43,092 nt of DNA, from positions 1 to 43,092 of the forward strand of contig CAYXNR010000014.1 in assembly GCA_964466595.1 (NCBI GenBank), read 5' to 3'. Source of the DNA: JABDGC01 sp964466595. Lineage in GTDB: Bacteria; Pseudomonadota; Gammaproteobacteria; DSM-16500. The translations under genes were made by a program, and so were the position numbers. The notes under the pieces are model-generated. The model was not told the DNA's origin and did not search any database. It saw nothing but the letters and a program-made list of their open reading frames with translations. Each line of letters starts with the position of its first letter. The stretch's first letter is position 1. Below, piece by piece: positions 16,764 to 23,781 of this stretch.

Positions 16764-17533
16764 AGCCCTCTCCTCTTCTTAAAACACAGCAACTCGGCAT
16801 ACAAATTGCTCATAAAATTGTTTGCTCACAACTCGAGCTAGAAATTCGTCCAGGGGAATTGTGGGGCCTCTTAGGACAAAATGGCAGCGGAAAAACGACT
16901 CTACTTCATACCCTAGGCGGCCTGAAGAAACCTGCAGCGGGTGAAATTTATTTGGCTGAGCAGAAAATCTCTCGCTATTCCGCCAAAAAACGGGCTCAGC
17001 GGATAGGCCTGCTTTTTCAAGAAAATCAGGCTGTCTTTCCACAAAGCGTATGGGAATATTGTTTAGCTGGGCGTTATCCGCACTTGACTTCTTTTTTGGA
17101 AAAGAAAAACGACCAAGCTTTCGCAGAAGAGGCCCTGAAAACCATGCAGCTAGACAAGAAGCGTTCGCAAAATATTTTGACGCTTTCCGGCGGCGAATGG
17201 AGACGCTTGGCGCTCGCAACGCTTTTGGCGCAGGATCCAGAGCTGTATTTGTTAGATGAGCCACTCAATCATCTGGACTTGGGTCAAAAGCATTTACTGC
17301 TGCAGTATTTTCACAAACAGAGTCGACAAAAAAAAATCAGCGTGCTAATGGTCTTGCATGATATTAATATTGCTGAACAGTACTGTGATCGAATTGTCAT
17401 GCTCTTGGGGGAAGGCCAGACCCGAGTAGGCTTGAAGAAAGAATTGTTAACAGAAGCTCAGCTTTCTATTTTGTACCATCATCCACTTCATTTACGAGAG
17501 GATGGTGAAAAAAGATGGTGGCTAGCTGAATAA
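16760..17533 (+). CDS. ABC transporter ATP-binding protein (BtuD/FepC-like)
   Basis: This is the ATPase partner of the upstream permease. The 257-aa product has Walker A GQNGSGKTTL (residues 39-48), Q-loop LLFQENQAVFP, signature LSGGEWRRLALA, Walker B LYLLDEPLNHLDL and the switch histidine in VLHDINIAEQYCD. Translation is probably coupled to the permease through the ATGA overlap. No periplasmic binding protein (BtuF type) is encoded nearby, so the complex must use one from elsewhere. Confidence 0.92.
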   Translation: MKPSPLLKTQQLGIQIAHKIVCSQLELEIRPGELWGLLGQNGSGKTTLLHTLGGLKKPAAGEIYLAEQKISRYSAKKRAQRIGLLFQENQAVFPQSVWEYCLAGRYPHLTSFLEKKNDQAFAEEALKTMQLDKKRSQNILTLSGGEWRRLALATLLAQDPELYLLDEPLNHLDLGQKHLLLQYFHKQSRQKKISVLMVLHDINIAEQYCDRIVMLLGEGQTRVGLKKELLTEAQLSILYHHPLHLREDGEKRWWLAE

Positions 17534-17548
17534 GTGGAGGATTGTGTT

Positions 17549-18283
17549 ATGGCGATTCGTGTTCTTGTCAATGGTGCCAAGGGGCGGATGGGACAACTAG
17601 CAGTCAAGGCTATTGAGGCAGATCCTCAGTTTGTCTTGGCCGGACAAGGCGGCCGAGGCGATAAGCTGAGCTCACTCATCAAAGACAGCGAGGCCCAAGT
17701 CGTCGTTGATTTTACTCAGCCACAGTCTGTTTATAAAAACAGCTTAGCGATCATCAAAGCTGGTGCGCGGCCGGTGATTGGTACGACAGGTTTAAATCTG
17801 AGGCAAGTAAAAAATATACAGGACCGTTGCAAAAAATTAAAACGTGGCGCTGTGATCGCACCGAATTTTTCTCTAGGCATGGTCTTGCTCATGAAATCTG
17901 CTCGAGAATTTGTAAAATATTTTCCTCAAGTTGAAATTATTGAAATGCATCATGATCGCAAAAAAGACTGCCCCTCGGGAACAGCTTTGCTGACAGCAGA
18001 AATTCTAGCTGCTGCACGCTCGAAAGCAAAACCTGCCCCCGTGAAAACACAGGAAACCGTAGCAGGCGCACGTGGTGCGCAGTATTTAAAAATTCCCATC
18101 CATGCCGTGCGCCTACCAGGACTAGTCGCTCATGAGCAGCTTATTTTTGGCGGGATAGGCGAAACGGTAAGCCTTCGTCATGATACCCTAGACCGGCAGT
18201 GTTTCTTACGCGGGCTGCTGCTCGCTTGTAAAAAGGTAATGAAATTACAGCGCCTGGTTTATGGTCTGGAAGAGTTGTTGTAA
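17549..18283 (+). CDS. dapB: 4-hydroxy-tetrahydrodipicolinate reductase
   Basis: DapB performs the second step of the diaminopimelate/lysine branch, reducing HTPA with NAD(P)H. The start is the ATG at 17549, with GTGGAGG 8 nt upstream. The 244-aa product has the Rossmann motif VNGAKGRMGQ, GTTGL, APNFSLGMVL and the catalytic EMHHDRKKDCPSGTA loop with the substrate-binding Lys. It follows the ABC transporter genes by 15 nt and is probably co-transcribed, although no functional link is evident. Confidence 0.96.
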   Translation: MAIRVLVNGAKGRMGQLAVKAIEADPQFVLAGQGGRGDKLSSLIKDSEAQVVVDFTQPQSVYKNSLAIIKAGARPVIGTTGLNLRQVKNIQDRCKKLKRGAVIAPNFSLGMVLLMKSAREFVKYFPQVEIIEMHHDRKKDCPSGTALLTAEILAAARSKAKPAPVKTQETVAGARGAQYLKIPIHAVRLPGLVAHEQLIFGGIGETVSLRHDTLDRQCFLRGLLLACKKVMKLQRLVYGLEELL

Positions 18284-18310
18284 GCAGAGATCTTTAAGAG
18301 CGGATGAAGA

Positions 18311-18346
18311 ACCAAGCTGGAGAACAAATTTTGCCCCCAACTTGGT
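18311..18346. terminator. Hairpin between dapB and the convergent small lipoprotein gene
   Basis: ACCAAGCTGG (18311-18320) pairs with CCAACTTGGT (18337-18346) with one mismatch, around a 16-nt loop. It lies between two convergent genes and lacks a clear T-run, so its role as terminator is tentative. Confidence 0.4.
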
Positions 18347-18361
18347 ATTCTGCAGGGATTT

Positions 18362-18466
18362 TTAGCGAGTTTCACCCTTATACATTTGCTCTGGTGCATG
18401 ACAAGAGCAAGCAGCAATCGTACCTAACATAACGAGCACCCCAAGAACAGCGATCAATTTCTTCAT
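18362..18466 (-). CDS. Tiny entericidin-like lipoprotein
   Basis: A 34-aa reading frame starts at the ATG at 18466, with AGGAG 7-8 nt upstream. It encodes Lys-Lys, a hydrophobic core, a lipobox ending AAC (Cys20) and a 14-residue mature tail (SCHAPEQMYKGETR). Such tiny lipoproteins resemble entericidin A/B in general layout. The strong ribosome-binding site, signal peptide and placement in an otherwise empty gap support a real gene. Function is unknown. Confidence 0.72.
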   Translation of the reverse strand: MKKLIAVLGVLVMLGTIAACSCHAPEQMYKGETR

Positions 18467-18624
18467 TTTGAAGCTCCTTTTGTTGGACATCCACAAGATT
18501 CAGTATATCGCATTGGAATAGGGAAACACTAGCTTAGCTTGCTGGTATGCGTAATTAAAGATTTAAAATATTCAAACTGCGCCAAACTTTAGCATGAGGC
18601 TGGCAAGGCGTGGTGCGGTGTATA

Positions 18625-19089
18625 ATGTATCTTATGCCCCCTATAAATGACCTTGGTCTCGCTTTACTCTATCTTGGCATTGCACTGATGCTTGCCGAAC
18701 TCTATCTTTTTACTTTTGGCTTGTTTGCCTTAAGTGGTCTGACTCTTTTCGTCATGGGCTCTGTCCTCTTTTTTAAAAATCCGGCCCTTGAAATCGCTTG
18801 GCCTCTTGTTGTGGGTCTGGGTCTTGCGACTTTTATCTTCATTCTACTGGTTTTAATCTTAGCTTTTCGTGCAAACCGCCAAAAAGTGCTCACGGGAAAG
18901 GAGGCTTTAATTGGGGCGAGAGGAGAGGTAGTAAGCTGCAAAAATGGTAAAATTATCCTTCGCCTACATGGCGAACTGTGGCAGGCCCAAGCAGAAGAGC
19001 CGCTAGAGCCAGGTCAAAAGGTTAGCGTTAGCAAGGTTTCTGGTTTAGAATTAACAATCAAACCGCTACACAAAAATAGAGAAGGATAA
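18625..19089 (+). CDS. NfeD-family membrane protein (short form)
   Basis: NfeD proteins accompany SPFH/stomatin proteins in membrane-domain organisation. The product (~154 aa) has three to four N-terminal membrane segments and a C-terminal OB-fold-like domain (GKEALIGARGEVVS, GELWQAQAEEPLEPGQKVSV). The start is uncertain: ATGs at 18625 and 18634 and a GTG at 18610 are in frame and none has a strong ribosome-binding site. A TATAAT at 18621-18626 could be a -10 element, which would favour 18634 with a near-leaderless message. It lies 3 nt before the slipin gene. Confidence 0.88.
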   Translation: MYLMPPINDLGLALLYLGIALMLAELYLFTFGLFALSGLTLFVMGSVLFFKNPALEIAWPLVVGLGLATFIFILLVLILAFRANRQKVLTGKEALIGARGEVVSCKNGKIILRLHGELWQAQAEEPLEPGQKVSVSKVSGLELTIKPLHKNREG

Positions 19090-19092
19090 AAT

Positions 19093-19848
19093 ATGATCAG
19101 TACTCTTTATGTCGTCCTTGGCCTGCTTGGTCTACTCATCCTATCGGCCATTAAAATCTTACGCGAATATGAGCGCGCAGTGGTCTTCACCCTTGGACGC
19201 TTCACTTCCACGAAAGGTCCTGGCCTATTTTTAATTATTCCCCTGATTCAGCAAATGGTTAAAATTGATTTGCGAACCATCGTTTTGGAAATCCCGCCAC
19301 AGGATGTGATCTCTCGTGATAATGTTTCGGTTCGCGTGAGTGCAATTGTCTATTTTCGGGTTATTGATCCTTCGCGAGCCGTTATTCAAGTCGAAGATTA
19401 TTTTATGGCGGTCGGTCAACTTGCTCAAACAACCTTGAGATCTGTTTTAGGACAGCATGAATTGGATGAAATGCTAGCTGAGCGAACCAAGCTCAATGCT
19501 CATATTCAGCAAATTCTTGATGAACATACCGATGCCTGGGGCATCAAAGTGAGTCTCGTTGAAATCAAACAAATTGATTTAAACGAATCGATGATTCGTG
19601 CTATTGCTAAACAAGCAGAAGCTGAACGAGAAAGACGCGCTAAAGTTATTCATGCCGATGGTGAGTTTCAAGCCTCAAGCAAACTCCTGGATGCAGCAGA
19701 AATTTTGATCAAAAATCCGCAAGCCTTGCAATTGCGCTATTTGCAAACCCTCTCTTCGATTGCAGAAGAAAAGAATTCAACAATTGTCTTTCCTTTTCCC
19801 GTTGAAATGCTAACTACTTTTATCAATAAAATGGGAGGAAAAGAATAG
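19093..19848 (+). CDS. SPFH/stomatin-like protein (slipin)
   Basis: Slipins are inner-membrane proteins of the stomatin/prohibitin superfamily that form oligomeric scaffolds, usually with an NfeD partner as here. The 251-aa product has one N-terminal membrane anchor, then the SPFH domain: EYERAVVFTLGRFTSTKGPG, DLRTIVLEIPPQDVISRDNV, VVYFRV-like VYFRVIDP, LRSVLGQHELDEMLAER, GIKVSLVEIKQIDL. A charged helix (KQAEAERERRAKVIHADGE) comes before the C-terminus. Length and motifs are typical. It is co-directional with the DUF47/Pit pair downstream. Confidence 0.94.
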   Translation: MISTLYVVLGLLGLLILSAIKILREYERAVVFTLGRFTSTKGPGLFLIIPLIQQMVKIDLRTIVLEIPPQDVISRDNVSVRVSAIVYFRVIDPSRAVIQVEDYFMAVGQLAQTTLRSVLGQHELDEMLAERTKLNAHIQQILDEHTDAWGIKVSLVEIKQIDLNESMIRAIAKQAEAERERRAKVIHADGEFQASSKLLDAAEILIKNPQALQLRYLQTLSSIAEEKNSTIVFPFPVEMLTTFINKMGGKE

Positions 19849-19853
19849 ACATT

Positions 19854-20480
19854 ATGCTAAAACGTTTTTTACCCTCACAAGACAATTTTTTTGATTTGTT
19901 TCAAAATACTGCGGATATTTTGGAGCAAGCAGCAGAGGAATTTCATAGCTTATTTCTTCATCCTGATAATCCCCAGGCACGAGTCGATGCCATTGCTGCC
20001 TATGAAGAAAAAGCAGATAAAATAGCACATGTTACTTTTGAAGCCTTACACAAGACTTTTATTACACCCTTTGATCGTCATGATATTCATGCACTCACAA
20101 GCTCTCTCGATGACATCTTAGATCTCATTAACCGTTGTGCACAACGCTTTTCTTTTTATAAACTCAAGCAACTGCCGAAAGAACTAATTTCTCTTGCAGA
20201 AACAAGCGTTCAATGTACTCAGCTTTTAAAACAAGCGGTTTCTCATTTACACTCTCTTCAACAAGCAGCTAGTATTTTAAAATATTGCCAAGATATCGAC
20301 CATTTAGAAAGCCTCGCTCATCAACTAGTGCTTGCCGGTGAAAAGGATTTATTTTTAAAACAAGAGGATTTCAAAACTTTTTTTAAATTGAAAGAAGTGT
20401 ACGCTTGGACCAAGCAAGTAATTAACCGTTGCCAGGATGTCGCTAATATTATCAAGGGCATTGTGCTTGAGTATTCTTAA
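19854..20480 (+). CDS. DUF47 (PhoU-like) phosphate transport accessory protein
   Basis: The 208-aa, largely helical protein is a PhoU-like DUF47/TIGR00153 member of the kind that accompanies Pit phosphate transporters and is thought to control them. It opens with FLPSQDNFFDLFQNTADIL and has the family pattern EEKADKIAHVTFEALHKTF-TPFDRHDIHAL and SSLDDILDLI, acidic positions expected to bind metal. Its stop is immediately followed by the pit start codon, so the two are almost certainly translated together. Confidence 0.92.
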   Translation: MLKRFLPSQDNFFDLFQNTADILEQAAEEFHSLFLHPDNPQARVDAIAAYEEKADKIAHVTFEALHKTFITPFDRHDIHALTSSLDDILDLINRCAQRFSFYKLKQLPKELISLAETSVQCTQLLKQAVSHLHSLQQAASILKYCQDIDHLESLAHQLVLAGEKDLFLKQEDFKTFFKLKEVYAWTKQVINRCQDVANIIKGIVLEYS

Positions 20481-21485
20481 ATGATGAGCCATGCAAGTTT
20501 CGCTTTTATCATCTTTACTATTTTTCTAGCCTTTCTTTTTGATTTCCTGAATGGTTTTCATGATGCGGCTAATTCAATTGCGACCATTGTCTCAACACGG
20601 GTTTTAAAACCGCAATGGGCAGTATTATGGGCGGCTTTTTTTAATTTTATCGCCTTTGCTTTTTTTGGCTTGCATGTCGCAAGCACAATTGGCACAGGCT
20701 TGGTGGATCCTTCTATCATCAATGAGCCGCTGATTTTTGCTGCCTTAACAGGTGCTATCTTTTGGAATATCCTGACCTGGTATTTTGGTCTGCCCTCCTC
20801 TTCTTCGCATGCTTTAATCGGCGGACTCTTGGGAGCGGGAATCGCCAAAGCCGGCTTTCAGCCTTTAATTCTGCCGGGAATCTTCAAAGTTTTAGCTGCA
20901 ATTGTGCTTTCACCTTTACTGGGTCTTTTTATGGGCTCACTCTTCATGCTCTTCATCGCCAGACTTTTCTTTTATACCCCTCCGCAGCGTATTAATTCCT
21001 GGTTTCGCCGTTTGCAATTGCTTTCTTCTGCTTTCATTAGCCTGGGTCACGGCGGCAATGATGCTCAAAAAACGATGGGCATAATCGCTCTGCTTTTGTA
21101 TACCTCTCATCATCTAGGTGATCATTTTTATGTGCCGCTGTGGGTGATTATCAGTTGTAATTTTGTAATCGCACTGGGTACTTTTTTGGGTGGCTGGCGT
21201 ATTGTGAAAACCATGGGAATGAAGATTACTAAATTAAAACCGGTCTCTGGCTTTTGTGCGGAGACTGCAAGTAGTGTCACTTTATTTTTGGCAACTTTTT
21301 TAGGCATTCCTGTATCAACAACGCATACGATTACTGGCGCTATTGTCGGAGTGGGTTCGATTTATCGAGCGCGAGCAGTACGCTGGGGAGTGGCGAGGAA
21401 TATTATTTGGGCCTGGCTGCTGACTATACCCGCGGCTGGCTGTATGGCGGCTTTGATATGGGGGGTACTGGGATTGTGGCCTTAG
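20481..21485 (+). CDS. pit: Low-affinity inorganic phosphate transporter (Pit family)
   Basis: Pit imports metal-phosphate by proton symport across the inner membrane. The 334-aa product shows the internally repeated PiT signature: GFHDAANSIATIVSTRVLKP near the N-terminus and GHGGNDAQKTMGI in the second half, with about ten membrane segments and SVTLFLATFLGIPVSTTHTITGA near the end. The start may be the ATG at 20481 or the next codon at 20484. The last 62 bases overlap, on the opposite strand, the end of the effector-like gene ending at 21424. Its 3' end is copied twice more, at 23679 and 26578. Confidence 0.95.
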   Translation: MMSHASFAFIIFTIFLAFLFDFLNGFHDAANSIATIVSTRVLKPQWAVLWAAFFNFIAFAFFGLHVASTIGTGLVDPSIINEPLIFAALTGAIFWNILTWYFGLPSSSSHALIGGLLGAGIAKAGFQPLILPGIFKVLAAIVLSPLLGLFMGSLFMLFIARLFFYTPPQRINSWFRRLQLLSSAFISLGHGGNDAQKTMGIIALLLYTSHHLGDHFYVPLWVIISCNFVIALGTFLGGWRIVKTMGMKITKLKPVSGFCAETASSVTLFLATFLGIPVSTTHTITGAIVGVGSIYRARAVRWGVARNIIWAWLLTIPAAGCMAALIWGVLGLWP

Positions 21486-21531
21486 CTGGTTTGCTTTTCA
21501 ATTCTTTTTGGAGGGCTTTAATTTCATTGTC
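21328..21531. repeat. Pit-tail repeat, copy 1 (native)
   Basis: This 204-bp segment covers the last 52 codons of pit plus 46 bp of the convergent gene. It recurs at 26578-26781 with 8 differences by my count, and partly from 23679. It is the left boundary of unit 1 in the cassette array. Confidence 0.9.
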
Positions 21532-23457
21532 AATGACAATAGCAGTCGCTGTTCTTCCTAAGCTTCTAAAAAAACCACTTTCTCGATGTGTTTTAACGAC
21601 AGAAGAAGCTCGGTATTGTTGATAGATTAAAATCCTATCAATGGGATCAGAGTGCAATTTTACAAGAGCCTTCAGTGTGTCTAAGAAATTTTCTTTTATA
21701 TGCTTTAAATCTTCTTTTTCTGCCTTTGTATATCTCTCTCCCAAAAAACGGGGTTTAGGTTTATTTGCTGTTAAATCAAACTTGCCTTGTAAAAGGTGCA
21801 ATTCATTTTGGATACAGTTTTTTTGTAATTCAGGATCGATTTCTACTTGTTGTTTATTAGAGGCTAGGCAGTAGACTTTTTCAAATTTATTCCATTGCTC
21901 TGCATACTTTCGCATGCTTCTCATACCCATCTTCGTCTTTTTTTCGGCCATCAGTTCATCCATCTGACTAAAAACATTTTTTGCTTCTATCTCTTTTGGC
22001 TGAGCATTTCTACCCCCTCTCTTTTCGGAGCCTTTTCGATCTTGTATGTCGGGAATAATCTTTATTATTTCATAATATACTTTTATTGATTCTAAAATAT
22101 CTCCGGAAGCTTTTTTATCTGTAAAAATGTTAAGCGCTTTTTCAATGCTATTGAAATTAATCGTTGCTTTAGAAAGTAGGTTATTTTTGCACTCTTCAAA
22201 TTTTTTCTTAATTTCAGATTCTGTCATACCCCCCACTTTATCTTTAATAGCTGTTTTTTCTGCTTCTTCGATTAAACGAAAAATATGATACCTTGCCTCC
22301 ATACCGATAGCGTCAATTTTTTCGTACAAAATAGCATTTTCATCAGGGAGTTTTTCATCAGGGGGTTTATTATCTGAAAAATCTAAAAGAAAGGCAGTAG
22401 TCCAGGGCTGAAAATCTGCATCTTTTTTCTGATCAAGCGCTTCCTCAAGAACTGTGGCAGAACGCGTACCGCATAAATGAATATTATGTAGTCCCATATC
22501 AAATGAAATTGTATTTGCCTCGCATTGATAGAGGGGAGAATTGCCAAATAACAATTTATAAACCAGTTGGGCTTGTTGCTCTGTATCAAAGGAGATGACA
22601 TCTTTACCATCCTCATTACTATATGGTAAAAAAATTGCCCGCTTATCCTCATCTTTAAATTTGACCGCTACTTCACCAGGATGCGAGGATCCGATTCTTG
22701 TTGTTTGAGTAAACTTATCTCTTAATTCTGAGGTTGGAAATACGATTGCGACAAAACCGCTATTAAAGCCTTGTTTAGCAGCGCCGGCCCGTCCGCCATG
22801 CGTTTTATATAAGATAATTTTGTCTGGTGAGTTTTCTTGCTTCTCTTCCTCAGGAAAAATTTTTCCTTTCTGTTGAGCAGCTTGTGCTTCTTTCTGCGGA
22901 TTATATCTAAATTCATATAATTGGTTTTGCGCTACGGCTGCTAGATTGAGAACATTGCTCAACTCTCCTCCTGTTAAATTTCCCATTACCGGACTGATTA
23001 GTTCATGAATAAAACCACTATGGGCAGCATCCAAAGTCTCTACGTTTATTGGATCCTCAGGCCCAAAACCAAATATTCTTTTAGCTTGCGCTACGCTAAG
23101 CTCTGCGGGATTAAGCGCACAAATTTCTTTAATCTCTGCTAAGCTTAATTTACCTGCTAAAGGAAAAGGTTTTCTTACCGAAGCAATTAATTTATCGCAC
23201 ATGTTCAGTAAATGAGGAAAAAGGATTAAATCAAGCCGTTCTTTTTCCTGGGCTAAAATTTCTGTAGCTGGGAAAACAATAGTGTGCAGCAGCTGGTTAT
23301 AAGCCTTTTTGATCTCTTCCTTGGTAAGAATCTCGTCTGGTTTAAAACCGAAAAGTTCTTTAATTTCCTCTACCCGCAGGTTTGAAACCCGAAGCGTGCA
23401 AAGTCTTCTCAGCTCCTGCAAATTATGTTCTGAATTTTCTTCAGCTTCGAAAGGCAT
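21424..23457 (-). CDS. Large unknown protein, effector-like, paralogue 1
   Basis: A 677-aa soluble, highly charged protein with no recognised family, no signal peptide and no membrane segments. The ATG at 23457 has GAGGA 6 nt upstream. Residues 13-63 and 106-156 align without gaps as a diverged duplication (15 of 51 identical by eye; shared FGF-P core). A mixed alpha/beta-looking region follows (about 215-350, with DEDKRAIFLPYSNEDGKDVI), then a long helical part and a Pro-rich tail ending KPPYSQPRV. The last ~20 codons are antisense to pit. It is 50% or so similar to the 702-aa neighbour. The shared promoter and the kinase neighbour suggest a secreted effector; this is inference. Confidence 0.85.
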   Translation of the reverse strand: MPFEAEENSEHNLQELRRLCTLRVSNLRVEEIKELFGFKPDEILTKEEIKKAYNQLLHTIVFPATEILAQEKERLDLILFPHLLNMCDKLIASVRKPFPLAGKLSLAEIKEICALNPAELSVAQAKRIFGFGPEDPINVETLDAAHSGFIHELISPVMGNLTGGELSNVLNLAAVAQNQLYEFRYNPQKEAQAAQQKGKIFPEEEKQENSPDKIILYKTHGGRAGAAKQGFNSGFVAIVFPTSELRDKFTQTTRIGSSHPGEVAVKFKDEDKRAIFLPYSNEDGKDVISFDTEQQAQLVYKLLFGNSPLYQCEANTISFDMGLHNIHLCGTRSATVLEEALDQKKDADFQPWTTAFLLDFSDNKPPDEKLPDENAILYEKIDAIGMEARYHIFRLIEEAEKTAIKDKVGGMTESEIKKKFEECKNNLLSKATINFNSIEKALNIFTDKKASGDILESIKVYYEIIKIIPDIQDRKGSEKRGGRNAQPKEIEAKNVFSQMDELMAEKKTKMGMRSMRKYAEQWNKFEKVYCLASNKQQVEIDPELQKNCIQNELHLLQGKFDLTANKPKPRFLGERYTKAEKEDLKHIKENFLDTLKALVKLHSDPIDRILIYQQYRASSVVKTHRESGFFRSLGRTATAIVIDNEIKALQKELKSKPAKATIPVPPISKPPYSQPRV

Positions 23458-23481
23458 GATGATTCCTCGTGAATATACTTT

Positions 23482-23518
23482 AGTATAGCTCAAGAGGAAT
23501 ATTTTAATTTTTATTTAA
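23482..23518 (-). promoter_or_regulatory. Promoter of paralogue 1 with PmrA-like box
   Basis: On the minus strand TTAAATAAAAATTAA (23518-23504; TTAA-N7-TTAA) lies 16 nt before TATACT (23487-23482), which is preceded by GC and followed by the start codon 24 nt on. TTAA-N7-TTAA is the core spacing of the Legionella/Coxiella PmrA consensus. The same GCTATACT is upstream of the other two cargo genes. Regulation by PmrA is inferred from pattern only. Confidence 0.5.
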
Positions 23519-23543
23519 AATCAAATAGATAGCTCAATTTATC

Positions 23544-23664
23544 CTTGTCTTCGCCCTTCGCCTCTCTATCACCGGGCAAATAAGAAATTCACCTTATGCT
23601 GCCATCGTTCCTTGCCGAAGGCGCCTAAGGTGAGTAAGAAATAAGAATGAAGGTTGAAGACAAG
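23544..23664. mobile_element. MITE-like inverted-end element, copy 1
   Basis: CTTGTCTTC at 23544 pairs with GAAGACAAG at 23656; the 121-bp segment is identical base for base to 28681-28801. It also contains an internal pair (TTCACCTTA...TAAGGTGA) and GCCCTTCGCC/GGCGCC structure. No coding capacity is seen. The outermost GGGGTCAAAT parts of the arms are missing from this copy. Confidence 0.8.
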
Positions 23665-23678
23665 ACCCCACATTTATT

Positions 23679-23781
23679 CTGGGGAGTAGCGAGAAATATT
23701 ATTTGGGCCTGGCTGCTAACGATACCCGCGGCTGGCTGTATGGCGGCTTTGATATGGGGGATACTGGGGTTTTGGCGCTAG
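23679..23781 (+). pseudogene. pit: Pit-tail repeat, copy 2 (last 33 codons of pit)
   Basis: The plus strand encodes WGVARNIIWAWLLTIPAAG through GILGFWR and a stop, matching the end of pit (which finishes GVLGLWP). There is no upstream pit sequence. Homology begins sharply at CTGGGGAG, 15 nt after the MITE copy 1. The minus strand of the same bases encodes the C-terminus of the 702-aa gene. Confidence 0.88.
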
